15,867 bases of DNA from Actinomycetota bacterium (GTDB taxonomy: Bacteria; Actinomycetota; Thermoleophilia; UBA2241), in assembly GCA_003158705.1 (NCBI GenBank), contig PMKX01000210.1:1-15867 (forward strand). Reading direction: 5' to 3'. Shown one piece after another: positions 1 to 6,647 of the stretch. The position numbers and the translations under genes are program-made. The notes beneath the pieces are model-generated. The model ran no database searches and was not told where the DNA came from. It was given only the letters and a program-made list of their open reading frames with translations. The first letter of the stretch is position 1. The number at the start of each line of letters is the position of its first letter.

Positions 1-1297
1 CTACCGGCGCCGTTTCCGCCACGACTTCGGGCGCCTCCTCGACGACCGGCGCCTCCGCCGCCACCACGGCTGCCACTTCGGCAACCACCGGGGCCTCCGC
101 AACCGCGACTGGGATCTCCTCGAGGGCCTCCGCCTGCGGCTCGGGCACGACCTCTTGTCCGGCGACGAAGACAGGCGGCGCGGCGCGCTCGACCGGCTCG
201 CTGCCGGCATAAAGCGCCGCCCCCTGCACGACCGCCGTGAAGGGATCGACAGAGCCCGCGACACGTCCGCCGAGCCCGCTACCCTGCTCCGCCAGCAGCC
301 GGGCAAAAGCGGGGTCGCGCGCAGGACCGCCGCAGACCACGATGCGCTCAAGATCGTCGAACCCCAGGTCGCGCTTGGCCAACAGCCTCTCGCACACCTT
401 GAGCGACCGACCCACGACCGGCTCGAGCAGCGCGTCCAGCTCGCTGCGCGTGAGCGTGTGACGGAAGCGCACCGGGGCGCCGGAGTCGTCGCGGCAGAGG
501 AAGGGGATCACGATCGGCGCGCTGCTCTCGCGGTCGAGCCGTATGCGCGCTTCCTCGGCGGCCATCTTGAGCTTGGCAATGGCGATCCGCCACTTGGCAT
601 TGTCGCGCCGGAAAGCTTTGACCGCGAACTGCGCCGCGACGGCAGGGACGAGAAGCTTGTCGACGATCGCCCAGTCGAGGAGATCACCGCCGAGTCGTGC
701 GTCGCCGGCGTGGTGAGTCACTTGCAGGACGCCGTCCTGGAGCGCGACCAAGGCGGCCTCAAAGCCGACGCCGCCGAAGTCGTAGACGAGCCAGCACGCG
801 TTGGCGGCGGGGGCGCCGTAGGCGAACGCCGCCGCCAACGGCTCCTGAAGCAGCAGGCTGACGGCTACGCCGGCTTTGCGCGCCGCCGCGACCAGAGCAT
901 CGCGTTGCACAGCGGTGAAACCAGTCGGGGCAGTGAGCACCGCAGCACTCACCTCGCGGCCCGTCCGCCGGCGCGCGTCCGCACGCAGAGACCCTATGAC
1001 CTCGGTGGCAAGGTCCTCGGGTTCGGTCGGGCGGTTCTGCCGAGCGAAGCGCAACACCTCGTCGGTGCCGAGCTGCAGCTTGAACCTGTCGGCAACGTTG
1101 GCGGGGTCGTCGACGAGGTGATCGCGCGTCTGAGAACCGACGACGAGGCGCTCGCGTTCGTCGCACCAGACGGCTGTGGGAGTGGCGTCCAAACCCTCGC
1201 CGTTGAGCACGACCTGCGCCGCGCCGTCACTGGCGACGGCGATGCGGCTGTTGGTGACGCCCAGATCGATGCCGAAGTCGATGGTCGCCGCTGCCAC
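1..1297 (-). CDS. Hsp70/DnaK-like ATPase, 3' end outside window
   Basis: The frame is open from a GTG at 1297 to the left edge (about 432 residues visible), so the C-terminus is missing. It has the actin/Hsp70 ATPase signatures in order: phosphate-1 DFGIDLGVTNS (residues 7-17), connect-1 QEPLAAAFAYG (151-161), phosphate-2 VYDFGGVGFEAALV (171-184) and adenosine motif VVCGGPARDP (320-329). Oddities: the usual GTTNS is GVTNS, and the DLGGGTFD-type motif reads DFGGVGFE, losing the Thr and the following Asp. After residue 370 the chain becomes an Ala/Glu/Pro/Val-rich tail where DnaK has its beta substrate-binding domain. It is therefore an Hsp70-fold ATPase rather than housekeeping DnaK; the partner or substrate is unknown. 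An in-frame ATG at 1318 is an alternative start. The GTG has a G-rich tract about nine bases upstream, and neither start has a strong Shine-Dalgarno. Confidence 0.85.
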   Translation of the reverse strand, partial: MAAATIDFGIDLGVTNSRIAVASDGAAQVVLNGEGLDATPTAVWCDERERLVVGSQTRDHLVDDPANVADRFKLQLGTDEVLRFARQNRPTEPEDLATEVIGSLRADARRRTGREVSAAVLTAPTGFTAVQRDALVAAARKAGVAVSLLLQEPLAAAFAYGAPAANACWLVYDFGGVGFEAALVALQDGVLQVTHHAGDARLGGDLLDWAIVDKLLVPAVAAQFAVKAFRRDNAKWRIAIAKLKMAAEEARIRLDRESSAPIVIPFLCRDDSGAPVRFRHTLTRSELDALLEPVVGRSLKVCERLLAKRDLGFDDLERIVVCGGPARDPAFARLLAEQGSGLGGRVAGSVDPFTAVVQGAALYAGSEPVERAAPPVFVAGQEVVPEPQAEALEEIPVAVAEAPVVAEVAAVVAAEAPVVEEAPEVVAETAPV

Positions 1298-1402
1298 CTC
1301 AGTTGACCCCCCGCACATCCAGGTTCACGACAGTCCACCGTCACACGGACGGCGCGTCCCGAGCACGGTCGATCGCGTGACGGAACACCCGTCGGCCATG
1401 GC

Positions 1403-1435
1403 CCGGATTCGCGGCTGATACTACGCGAATTCCGG
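1403..1435. promoter_or_regulatory. Imperfect inverted repeat around the Hsp70-like gene's -10 box
   Basis: The arms CCGGATTCGCG (1403-1413) and CGCGAATTCCGG (1424-1435) are complementary apart from one bulged base, and the inner seven pairs (ATTCGCG/CGCGAAT) are perfect. The 10-base spacer contains the predicted -10 of the minus-strand Hsp70-like gene. This layout suits a repressor operator. It also lies just past the stop codon of the alpha/beta hydrolase, so a terminator role is possible, but no T-tract follows on either strand. Confidence 0.5.
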
Positions 1436-1446
1436 TGCCATCTCAA
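1418..1446 (-). promoter_or_regulatory. Predicted promoter of the Hsp70-like gene
   Basis: On the minus strand TTGAGA (1446-1441, five of six matches to TTGACA) is followed after exactly 17 bases by TAGTAT (1423-1418, four of six matches to TATAAT). Predicted transcription start is near 1411, giving a leader of about 93-114 nt depending on the start codon. The -10 occupies the loop of the inverted repeat at 1403-1435. Confidence 0.5.
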
Positions 1447-1470
1447 TCGTCTGCAAGGTCGCCGGACGGC

Positions 1471-2289
1471 CTACAGATAGCGCTCGACGATCCCCTTGAT
1501 GAACGGGTTCAGGATGTCGTGCGTGTGGCCGTAGATCGAGCAGTGGCCCATGCCCTCGAAGAGATGGTACTCGGCGTTGGGAGCCAGGGCGGCGACCTCC
1601 TCACCGTCCTGGGGCACCGCCTGCACGTCCTGATCGAAGGCGATCACATGCAGAGGGACCCGGCACTCGGGCAGCCGGTCCCTCTGGTCGAAGAGCACGC
1701 ACGGTTCCCACTGCGCTATGAGCGACTCCTCGTTGGTGTCCGTCTCGTAGTACTCGAGCAGCTCGTCGCGCAACTTCGGCCACAGCTCGCGGTCGCCGAG
1801 AACCCGCGCGGGATAGTACATCGCCGCGTAGTGGGTCACGGCCATCATGCCGTCAAGGCGTCCGCCGGCCTTGCGGAACTCGATCTCGGCCATCTGGTAG
1901 TCCCAGGTCCAGCCGACGCTGACGGCGCCTGTTCCCATCGCCACTGCGCAGCGGAGCAGCTCCGGGAAGTCGAGGGCGACCTGCTGCACGATGCCGGCCC
2001 CGAAGGAGAGGCCGACGAGAGCCACGGGTGGGTCGCAGAGCGCCTCGATCAGCTCGGCGGTGTCGCGTGCGAAGTCCTCCAGCGACCAGGGCAGGGGCAG
2101 ATCACAGCGCGTCGTCCCGACGCCGCGACCGTCGAAGGTGGTGTTGCGGAAGGACTCCCTGAAGTAGGGCAGCTGGTAGGCGTCCCAAGAACCGGCAGTG
2201 CCGCCGCCGCCCGAGACCCACACGATGTCCGGTCCTTGGCCGATCTGTTCGTAGTGGATCGTCGCCTGCGAACCTTTGAGTGTCGGCAC
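1471..2289 (-). CDS. Alpha/beta hydrolase
   Basis: This 272-residue cytoplasmic protein has the alpha/beta-hydrolase fold signatures: an oxyanion-side GGGG near 27-30, nucleophile elbow GLSFG (93-97, Ser95), acid candidates Asp219/Asp221 in AFDQD, and catalytic His249 in GMGHCS. Length is normal for the family. The GTG start at 2289 is supported by AGGAGG at 2300-2295 with a 5-base spacer. It is transcribed divergently from the binding protein that starts at 2534. The family covers esterases, lactonases, haloperoxidases and C-C hydrolases; the substrate cannot be read from sequence. Its position suggests it may act on a compound handled by the neighbouring transporter locus, which is inference. 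Confidence 0.88.
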   Translation of the reverse strand: MPTLKGSQATIHYEQIGQGPDIVWVSGGGGTAGSWDAYQLPYFRESFRNTTFDGRGVGTTRCDLPLPWSLEDFARDTAELIEALCDPPVALVGLSFGAGIVQQVALDFPELLRCAVAMGTGAVSVGWTWDYQMAEIEFRKAGGRLDGMMAVTHYAAMYYPARVLGDRELWPKLRDELLEYYETDTNEESLIAQWEPCVLFDQRDRLPECRVPLHVIAFDQDVQAVPQDGEEVAALAPNAEYHLFEGMGHCSIYGHTHDILNPFIKGIVERYL

Positions 2290-2322
2290 GCTGCCCTCCT
2301 GCCTCCGCCTGCCCCCAGTGCC

Positions 2323-2353
2323 ATGATAGTGCCAGAGAGCCGCGTCCCGTCAA
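2323..2353 (-). promoter_or_regulatory. Predicted promoter of the alpha/beta hydrolase
   Basis: On the minus strand TTGACG (2353-2348) and TATCAT (2328-2323, five of six matches to TATAAT) are separated by 19 bases. That spacer is longer than the 17-base optimum and is typical of promoters that need DNA-distorting activators such as MerR-type proteins. Predicted start near 2316 gives a leader of about 27 nt containing the AGGAGG site. The -35 shares a base with the palindrome at 2353-2368. Confidence 0.45.
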
Positions 2354-2368
2354 GGCGCCACGGCGCCT
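2353..2368. promoter_or_regulatory. Palindrome 1 in divergent intergenic region
   Basis: AGGCGCC-AC-GGCGCCT is a perfect 7-bp inverted repeat with a 2-base spacer. It abuts the -35 of the hydrolase promoter, a position typical of activator sites or of an operator serving both divergent genes. Its high GC content lowers its significance when taken alone. Confidence 0.4.
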
Positions 2369-2372
2369 CACA

Positions 2373-2389
2373 CGCGAGAGTATCTCGCG
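2373..2389. promoter_or_regulatory. Palindrome 2 in divergent intergenic region
   Basis: CGCGAGA-GTA-TCTCGCG is a perfect 7-bp inverted repeat with a 3-base spacer. Its centre (2381) is 20.5 bp from that of the neighbouring palindrome (2360.5), about two helical turns, so proteins bound at both would lie on the same DNA face. It sits between the divergent hydrolase and binding-protein genes. Confidence 0.45.
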
Positions 2390-2533
2390 AAGGCAGTGCG
2401 ACCTAGCGGCGGCCTGATGCGCCGACCGTGGCAGACAGCTCGCGGGAGATTGTCTAGACTAGGCGCAGCACAGACGGCTGAGGGGGAAGGTACGCTGTCG
2501 CGGGTACCTGACCTCGTATCGGAGGAGATGGGG

Positions 2534-4381
2534 ATGAAGAAGCGCTTCGTGGGGCTCAGCAGAAGGCACGTGGTGGCCATGCTGGCCGCCGTCCTTGTGG
2601 CCGGCACGGCTACGGGCGTGGTCTCGGCCCTGGCCGCCAGCCCCAGCTCGAGCCCCAGCTTCGGAGGCGCCCAGAAGGTCGTCTTGCAGGTCGGCTTCGA
2701 TCAGTCGGTGGACAGCCTCAACCCGTTCATCGGCTACCAGAGCATCTCCTGGGACGTCTACAACCTCAACTACGACTTTCTGGTCAACTATGACGCCGCC
2801 AACCTGGAGCCTGTCCCCGGCATCGCCGAGAGCTGGAGCCACTCGCCCGACGGCAAGGTCTGGACCTTCCATATCCGCCACGGCGTCACCTGGCAGGACG
2901 GCCAGCCACTGACTGCCGCCGACGTGGCCTTCACCTTCAACTACATCGTCGACCACAAGATGGCCAGCTTCACCTCCTACACGTCGTGGATCACCCACGT
3001 CGTGGCCACCGACCCCTACACGGCGGTGTTCAGTTGCAGCCAGCCTAAGGCCAACATGCTCGAGATGTGGGTGCCCATCCTGCCCGAGCACATCTGGAGC
3101 AAGCTCAGCCCCGACGATGCCGCCAACAAGTTCCAGAACAATCCGCCGATCATCGGCAGCGGACCCTTCCAGGTGGTCAAGTCGGTCAAGGGCTCCTACG
3201 TGCAGATGGTCGCCAACAAGGACTACTGGGCCGGCGCTCCCAAGATCGACGAGCTCGTCTTCCGCTCCTATACGAACCGCGACACGATGGCCGAGGAGCT
3301 GCAGCAGGGCAGCATCCAGTACTGCGACGTCTCCCCGGCACAGTTCCAGCGCTACACGAACAAGGCCGGCTTCACCGCCCAGAAAGTGATGTACGACTCC
3401 TTGGAGAACATCGGCATCAACTGCTATGCGGGCATGTCCGACGGCAAACCCTGGCAGAGTCTCGGCAACCCGGTGCTCAGAGACTGGCGCTTCCGCAACG
3501 CGCTCAACTGGGCCATCGACCGCAACAAGATCGCCGCCATCGCCTATCAGGGCGCCGCCATCCCGGCGACCGGCTTCCTGCCCTCCAGCTTCTGGAAGGC
3601 GCCTTTCGACTACCACTGGGACCCGCCCGCCGGCCAGGCCTACACTTACGACCCGGCCAAGGCCAAAGCGCTTCTGGCGGCCGCCGGCTACACCGACACC
3701 AACGGCGACGGCTACCTCGACTACCACGGCAAGCCCATCAGCCTGCGCCTGTGGGCCTGCAACGAGAAGAACGAGCTCATCGTCACCGGCAAGCTTCTGG
3801 CCGGCTGGCTCAAGGACATCGGCATCAAGGTGACCTATGCGACCATGGACGACGGCGCTCTGTCGGCCCACCTCTACAACCTGGTCAACGGCAAGTTCAC
3901 GCCCGACTACGACCTGTTCATCTGGGACTGGGACGGCGACTTCGACCCGGGCTTTCTGTGCTCGATCTTCACGACCAAACAGATCAACGGCTGGAGCGAC
4001 TGCGCCTGGTCGGACCCCGCCTACGACAAGCTCTTCGAAGACCAGTACAAAGAGCTGGACACCGCCAAGCGGGTGCAGCTGATCCACCAGATGGAGCAGA
4101 TCGTCTACCAGCAGACGCCCTACATCGTCTATGCCTATCCCGAGGAACTGCAGGTCTACGACACGGCCCATTGGCAGGGCTGGGTACAGCAGCCGTCGGG
4201 CACCGGCAGCCTTGACAACCGCTGGACGTACCTCGACGTGCGACCCAAGGCCGGGGCTGCGGCCGCCGGCTCGAAGGCGGGCATCATCGCCGGGATCGCT
4301 GCGGCTGCCGTCGTGGTCGTCGTGGCGATCGTGTTGCTGCTGACGCGCCGGCGGAACTCGGGTGCGGCCGAGGAAGAGTAG
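2534..4381 (+). CDS. Family-5 ABC solute-binding protein, C-terminally membrane-anchored (paralogue 1)
   Basis: This is a 615-residue extracytoplasmic binding protein of the peptide/opine/nickel family (SBP_bac_5). A signal peptide spans about 1-35 (basic start MKKRFVGLSRR, then a hydrophobic stretch ending SALAA) with no lipobox Cys. Family hallmarks include SLNPFIGY (61-68), WQDGQPLTAADVAFT (120-134) and NPPIIGSGPFQV (203-214). DTNGDGYLD (388-396) resembles an EF-hand Ca-binding loop. WDWDGDFDPG (464-473) recurs in the paralogue at 7903-9753. A hydrophobic segment (583-603) followed by RRR and an acidic tail is a C-terminal anchor that leaves the binding domain outside the cell. Start: ATG 2534 has GGAGG (2521-2525) with an 8-base spacer; the in-frame ATG at 2528 is too close to it. 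The agmatine-deiminase gene follows 43 bases downstream. No permease or ATPase gene is nearby. Confidence 0.9.
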   Translation: MKKRFVGLSRRHVVAMLAAVLVAGTATGVVSALAASPSSSPSFGGAQKVVLQVGFDQSVDSLNPFIGYQSISWDVYNLNYDFLVNYDAANLEPVPGIAESWSHSPDGKVWTFHIRHGVTWQDGQPLTAADVAFTFNYIVDHKMASFTSYTSWITHVVATDPYTAVFSCSQPKANMLEMWVPILPEHIWSKLSPDDAANKFQNNPPIIGSGPFQVVKSVKGSYVQMVANKDYWAGAPKIDELVFRSYTNRDTMAEELQQGSIQYCDVSPAQFQRYTNKAGFTAQKVMYDSLENIGINCYAGMSDGKPWQSLGNPVLRDWRFRNALNWAIDRNKIAAIAYQGAAIPATGFLPSSFWKAPFDYHWDPPAGQAYTYDPAKAKALLAAAGYTDTNGDGYLDYHGKPISLRLWACNEKNELIVTGKLLAGWLKDIGIKVTYATMDDGALSAHLYNLVNGKFTPDYDLFIWDWDGDFDPGFLCSIFTTKQINGWSDCAWSDPAYDKLFEDQYKELDTAKRVQLIHQMEQIVYQQTPYIVYAYPEELQVYDTAHWQGWVQQPSGTGSLDNRWTYLDVRPKAGAAAAGSKAGIIAGIAAAAVVVVVAIVLLLTRRRNSGAAEEE

Positions 4382-4386
4382 AACAA

Positions 4387-4408
4387 GGCGGCCTCCGCAC
4401 ACGCCGCC
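4387..4408 (+). other. Intercistronic hairpin between binding protein and aguA
   Basis: GGCGGC (4387-4392) pairs perfectly with GCCGCC (4403-4408) across a 10-base loop, six bases after the binding-protein stop codon and six bases before the AAGGAG of the next gene. No T-run follows. It could stabilise the 3' end of the binding-protein message or partly attenuate readthrough into the deiminase gene. Confidence 0.35.
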
Positions 4409-4424
4409 GCCAGAAGGAGCTGAC

Positions 4425-5504
4425 ATGCACGAGAATCGCCCTAAGAGAGATGCTCGACCAGACGCCGGTGGCAGTACACCGACCGCCGACGGCTATCGCA
4501 TGCCCGCCGAGTGGGAGCCGCACGAGCGCTGCCTCATGGCGTGGCCCACGCCCACGAGGACGGAACTCTGGGGACCGCACTACATCCACGCCGAGGCCAG
4601 TTTCGCGGCGGTCGCCCACGCTATAGGCCGCTTCGAGACTGTGCTCATGGTCGCCCGACCTGAGGACGCCGGCGCGGCGCGCAGCTACTGCGGCCGCGAG
4701 GTCGAGGTCGTCGAGATGCCGATCGACGATTCGTGGTTGCGTGACAGTGGGCCCATCTTCCTACGCGGCAGCAACGGCCAGTTGGCGGCCGCCGATTTCG
4801 AGTTCAACTCGTGGGGCCGAAAGTATCTGCCCTTCGACCTGGACGCTACCATCGGCGAGCGGCTGTGCCGGCATCTCGGCGTGCCGCGCTATGCCGCGCC
4901 CATGGTGCTGGAGGGCGGCGCCATCACCGTCGACGGCCAGGGCACGCTCATCACGACGGAGAGCTGCCTGCTGCATCCGTCACGGAATCCGCACCTCTCT
5001 CAGACGGAGATCGAGGACGTCCTCAAGGCGTACCTGGGCGTCACGAAGGTGATCTGGCTCAAGTCCGGACTCGGGCTCGAGGAAGACCCCGACACCGACG
5101 GCCACGTCGACGGCGTGGCGGCCTTCGTGGGGCCGGGCCGTGTGCTTCTGCATATGGTCCGCGACCGCGAGCACCCCGACTACGAGAGTCTCGCCGAGAA
5201 CCGCCGGCGTCTCGAGACCACCGATGCTCTCGGTCGCGAGCTGGAGGTGTGTGAGTTCGATCTGCGCTCTCGGCCCGTGACGCTAGGCGAGACGCCCCTC
5301 GTGGAGAACTACGTAAACTCGTACATGGCCAACGGTGCCATGATCGTGCCTACTTCGGGCACCGGCGACGACGAGGCCGCCCTCGAGCAGCTGCGCCAGA
5401 TCGTCCCCGAGCGCGAAGTGGTCGGCGTGCCGGCGCCGGTGATCGCCTACGGCGGCGGCGGCGTCCACTGCATCACGCAGCAGGTACCGAAGACCGCCAA
5501 GTAG
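4425..5504 (+). CDS. aguA: Agmatine deiminase family protein
   Basis: This 359-residue protein belongs to the guanidine-modifying (pentein) superfamily. Family members convert agmatine to N-carbamoylputrescine and ammonia in the cytoplasm. Signatures: MPAEWEPHERCLMAWP (26-41), DDSWLRDSGPIF (101-112), EGGAITVDGQGTL (163-175), DTDGHVDG (223-230, with His227) and the C-terminal GGGGVHCITQQ (343-353, catalytic Cys349). Glu163, His227 and Cys349 are all present, so it should be active. The usual active-site loop is GGGNIHC; here Asn is Gly and Ile is Val, which could shift substrate preference. The first 20 or so residues are an unconserved extension. Start ATG 4425 has AAGGAG (4414-4419) with a 5-base spacer. 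It probably forms an operon with the upstream binding protein and converges on the MerR/GAF regulator. A related deiminase of another guanidino compound is possible. Confidence 0.88.
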   Translation: MHENRPKRDARPDAGGSTPTADGYRMPAEWEPHERCLMAWPTPTRTELWGPHYIHAEASFAAVAHAIGRFETVLMVARPEDAGAARSYCGREVEVVEMPIDDSWLRDSGPIFLRGSNGQLAAADFEFNSWGRKYLPFDLDATIGERLCRHLGVPRYAAPMVLEGGAITVDGQGTLITTESCLLHPSRNPHLSQTEIEDVLKAYLGVTKVIWLKSGLGLEEDPDTDGHVDGVAAFVGPGRVLLHMVRDREHPDYESLAENRRRLETTDALGRELEVCEFDLRSRPVTLGETPLVENYVNSYMANGAMIVPTSGTGDDEAALEQLRQIVPEREVVGVPAPVIAYGGGGVHCITQQVPKTAK

Positions 5505-5518
5505 ACGCGACCGTCTAC
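5501..5518. terminator. Perfect hairpin between convergent genes, probable bidirectional terminator
   Basis: GTAGACG-CGAC-CGTCTAC forms a perfect 7-bp stem with a 4-base loop. It contains the TAG stop codon of the deiminase gene (5502-5504) and ends five bases before the stop codon of the convergent regulator (5524-5526). No T-tract is present on either side, so it may pause or process transcripts rather than act as a classic intrinsic terminator. Confidence 0.5.
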
Positions 5519-5523
5519 CGCCC

Positions 5524-6465
5524 TCAGCGTGCTGTCGCCGCGGCGCCGTCCCCGGCCGCGGCGGTGTCGTCGGTCGCGGCGGCCTGGTCCCGAGTGAACG
5601 TTTCTCTGGTCGCGAGCAAGTGCGAGATCGACTCCAGCGCCCCAGAGGCGAGCTGGGCCACGCTGCGCATGGTCGCGGCATCGTCGCCCGCCGTCTCGGC
5701 GATACTGCGCACTGTGGACGTCTGCGCCAACGACTCGCGCAAGAGGGCCAGATCCGCCTCGGCGCGCCGCGCCTCGGCGAAGACTCGGGCGTTGTGCAGA
5801 GCCACGGCGGCCTGGCCGGCGACCGCGCGGCAGAGCCGCAGCTCTCTGGGGGTGTACTTGCGCGGCCGCTCGTAGTCGATGATCTCGAGCAGACCTATGG
5901 TCTCGCCACGGAACACGAGAGGGACCATGAGGAGGCTGTTGTCGCCAGTGCGCCGCAGCTCGGCCGCCTCGGCCGCGTCGGCGTGTGGGTCGTCCACGTT
6001 GACGACCGCCGTGATCTGCTCGTCGAGCACCCGTCGCGTGAGCGGGAAGTCCCGCAGCTTGTAGGCCGCCATGTCGGCGACCGGCCTCCCCGTGCGGTCG
6101 TACTCGGCCAGGACCACGACCCTGCGCTTGAGGCGGTCGTACTCGCCGATGGCGCATGAGTCGCAGCCGATAAGAGCAGTCATGTGTCTGGCGATCTCGA
6201 CAAGCAAGTCGGGCAGGTCGAGCTGACTGGTGACGGCGATGGACGTCTCCACCAAGGTCTCGAGCTCGCGCTCGCGGGCTCGGCGAGCGATGAGGTGGCT
6301 TGACCCGCCGATGTGCCGCAGGAGGTCGTCGGCGTCCTCTTCGGCGATGCGCCTGTGCCCTCCGGCTGTCCTCTGACACGGCAGAAAGCCGGTCTGCGTC
6401 CAGCGCCGGATCGTCATCGTGGAGACGCCGAGGCGGTGTGCGGCCTGTTTCACGCCGAGATACAT
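5524..6465 (-). CDS. MerR-type HTH / GAF-domain transcriptional regulator
   Basis: The protein has 313 residues. Residues 1-54 are a MerR/excisionase-type winged HTH (LGVKQAAHRLGVSTMTIRRW, then TAGGHRRI). A helical linker (55-75) leads into a GAF domain (about 75-226) with CDSC at 101-104, a possible redox, metal or cofactor site. A helical tail (227-290) and an Ala/Thr/Asp-rich end follow. GAF domains bind small ligands such as nucleotides, haem or aromatics, so this is probably a ligand-responsive regulator; the ligand is unknown. It lies between the two enzyme/binding-protein pairs, converging with the first and divergent from the second, which makes it the likely local regulator (inference). 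The ATG at 6465 has no Shine-Dalgarno but lies 6 bases after a good -10, predicting leaderless translation. Confidence 0.87.
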   Translation of the reverse strand: MYLGVKQAAHRLGVSTMTIRRWTQTGFLPCQRTAGGHRRIAEEDADDLLRHIGGSSHLIARRARERELETLVETSIAVTSQLDLPDLLVEIARHMTALIGCDSCAIGEYDRLKRRVVVLAEYDRTGRPVADMAAYKLRDFPLTRRVLDEQITAVVNVDDPHADAAEAAELRRTGDNSLLMVPLVFRGETIGLLEIIDYERPRKYTPRELRLCRAVAGQAAVALHNARVFAEARRAEADLALLRESLAQTSTVRSIAETAGDDAATMRSVAQLASGALESISHLLATRETFTRDQAAATDDTAAAGDGAAATAR

Positions 6466-6471
6466 AGGCGC

Positions 6472-6501
6472 ACCGTAGTGATGTCATCCGCCTCATGTCA
6501 A
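6472..6501 (-). promoter_or_regulatory. Promoter giving a predicted leaderless mRNA for the MerR/GAF regulator
   Basis: On the minus strand a perfect TTGACA (6501-6496) is followed after 18 bases by TACGGT (6477-6472, the actinobacterial TANNNT form). Six bases then separate the -10 from the ATG at 6465, so the predicted +1 is the A of the start codon. There is no ribosome-binding site. The hexamer TGACAT occurs at the -35 and again 14 bases downstream inside the spacer, a possible direct-repeat operator. Confidence 0.6.
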
Positions 6502-6579
6502 GGATTGTTCGCTTTCGGCTCGGAGGCCGTTCGGTTTGTTGAGGGATCCGTCCTCGAAAGAGGCTGCAAAAGGGCACAT

Positions 6580-6647
6580 GCTTGCGGCCACTGTCGAGAG
6601 GTCTGGGGCAAGCGGTTGGTCGATTTGCGGCGCCAACAGGCCGCCAA
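6580..6647 (+). promoter_or_regulatory. Structured leader of the saccharopine-dehydrogenase-like gene
   Basis: GCTTGC (6580-6585) pairs with GCAAGC (6608-6613), with CCA/TGG pairing inside. A second stem pairs TTGCGGC (6625-6631) with GCCGCCAA (6640-6647) with one bulge. The second stem's 3' end overlaps the first bases of the AAGGAAAGG Shine-Dalgarno (6646-6654), so folding could limit ribosome access. I recognise no named riboswitch. The remaining 6502-6579 stretch holds no gene or clear promoter that I can see. Confidence 0.3.

Noticed and set aside
155..1306. Long plus-strand open frame opposite the Hsp70-like gene
   Set aside because: Its translation is Arg/Asp/Glu/Val-rich with no recognisable family, while the opposite strand carries all the Hsp70 ATPase motifs in order. 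It is an antisense shadow of high-GC codon usage.
1403..1435. CIRCE or HAIR heat-shock operator upstream of the Hsp70-like gene
   Set aside because: The arms do not match TTAGCACTC/GAGTGCTAA or CTTGAGT/ACTCAAG. Only the general architecture is similar.
2455..2460. TAGACT as -10 of the first binding-protein gene
   Set aside because: Fits TANNNT, but no reasonable -35 lies 16-19 bases upstream, and another TANNNT (TACGCT near 2491) is equally plausible, so no promoter is called.
2534..2640. Twin-arginine (Tat) signal in the first binding protein (LSRRHVV)
   Set aside because: The RR pair is there but the consensus Phe-Leu-Lys pattern is not met; an ordinary Sec signal explains it equally well.
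2459..4426. 655-codon minus-strand open frame opposite the first family-5 binding protein
   Set aside because: Low-complexity Val/Asp/Gly-rich product with no motifs. The plus strand has a signal peptide, family blocks and a good ribosome-binding site.
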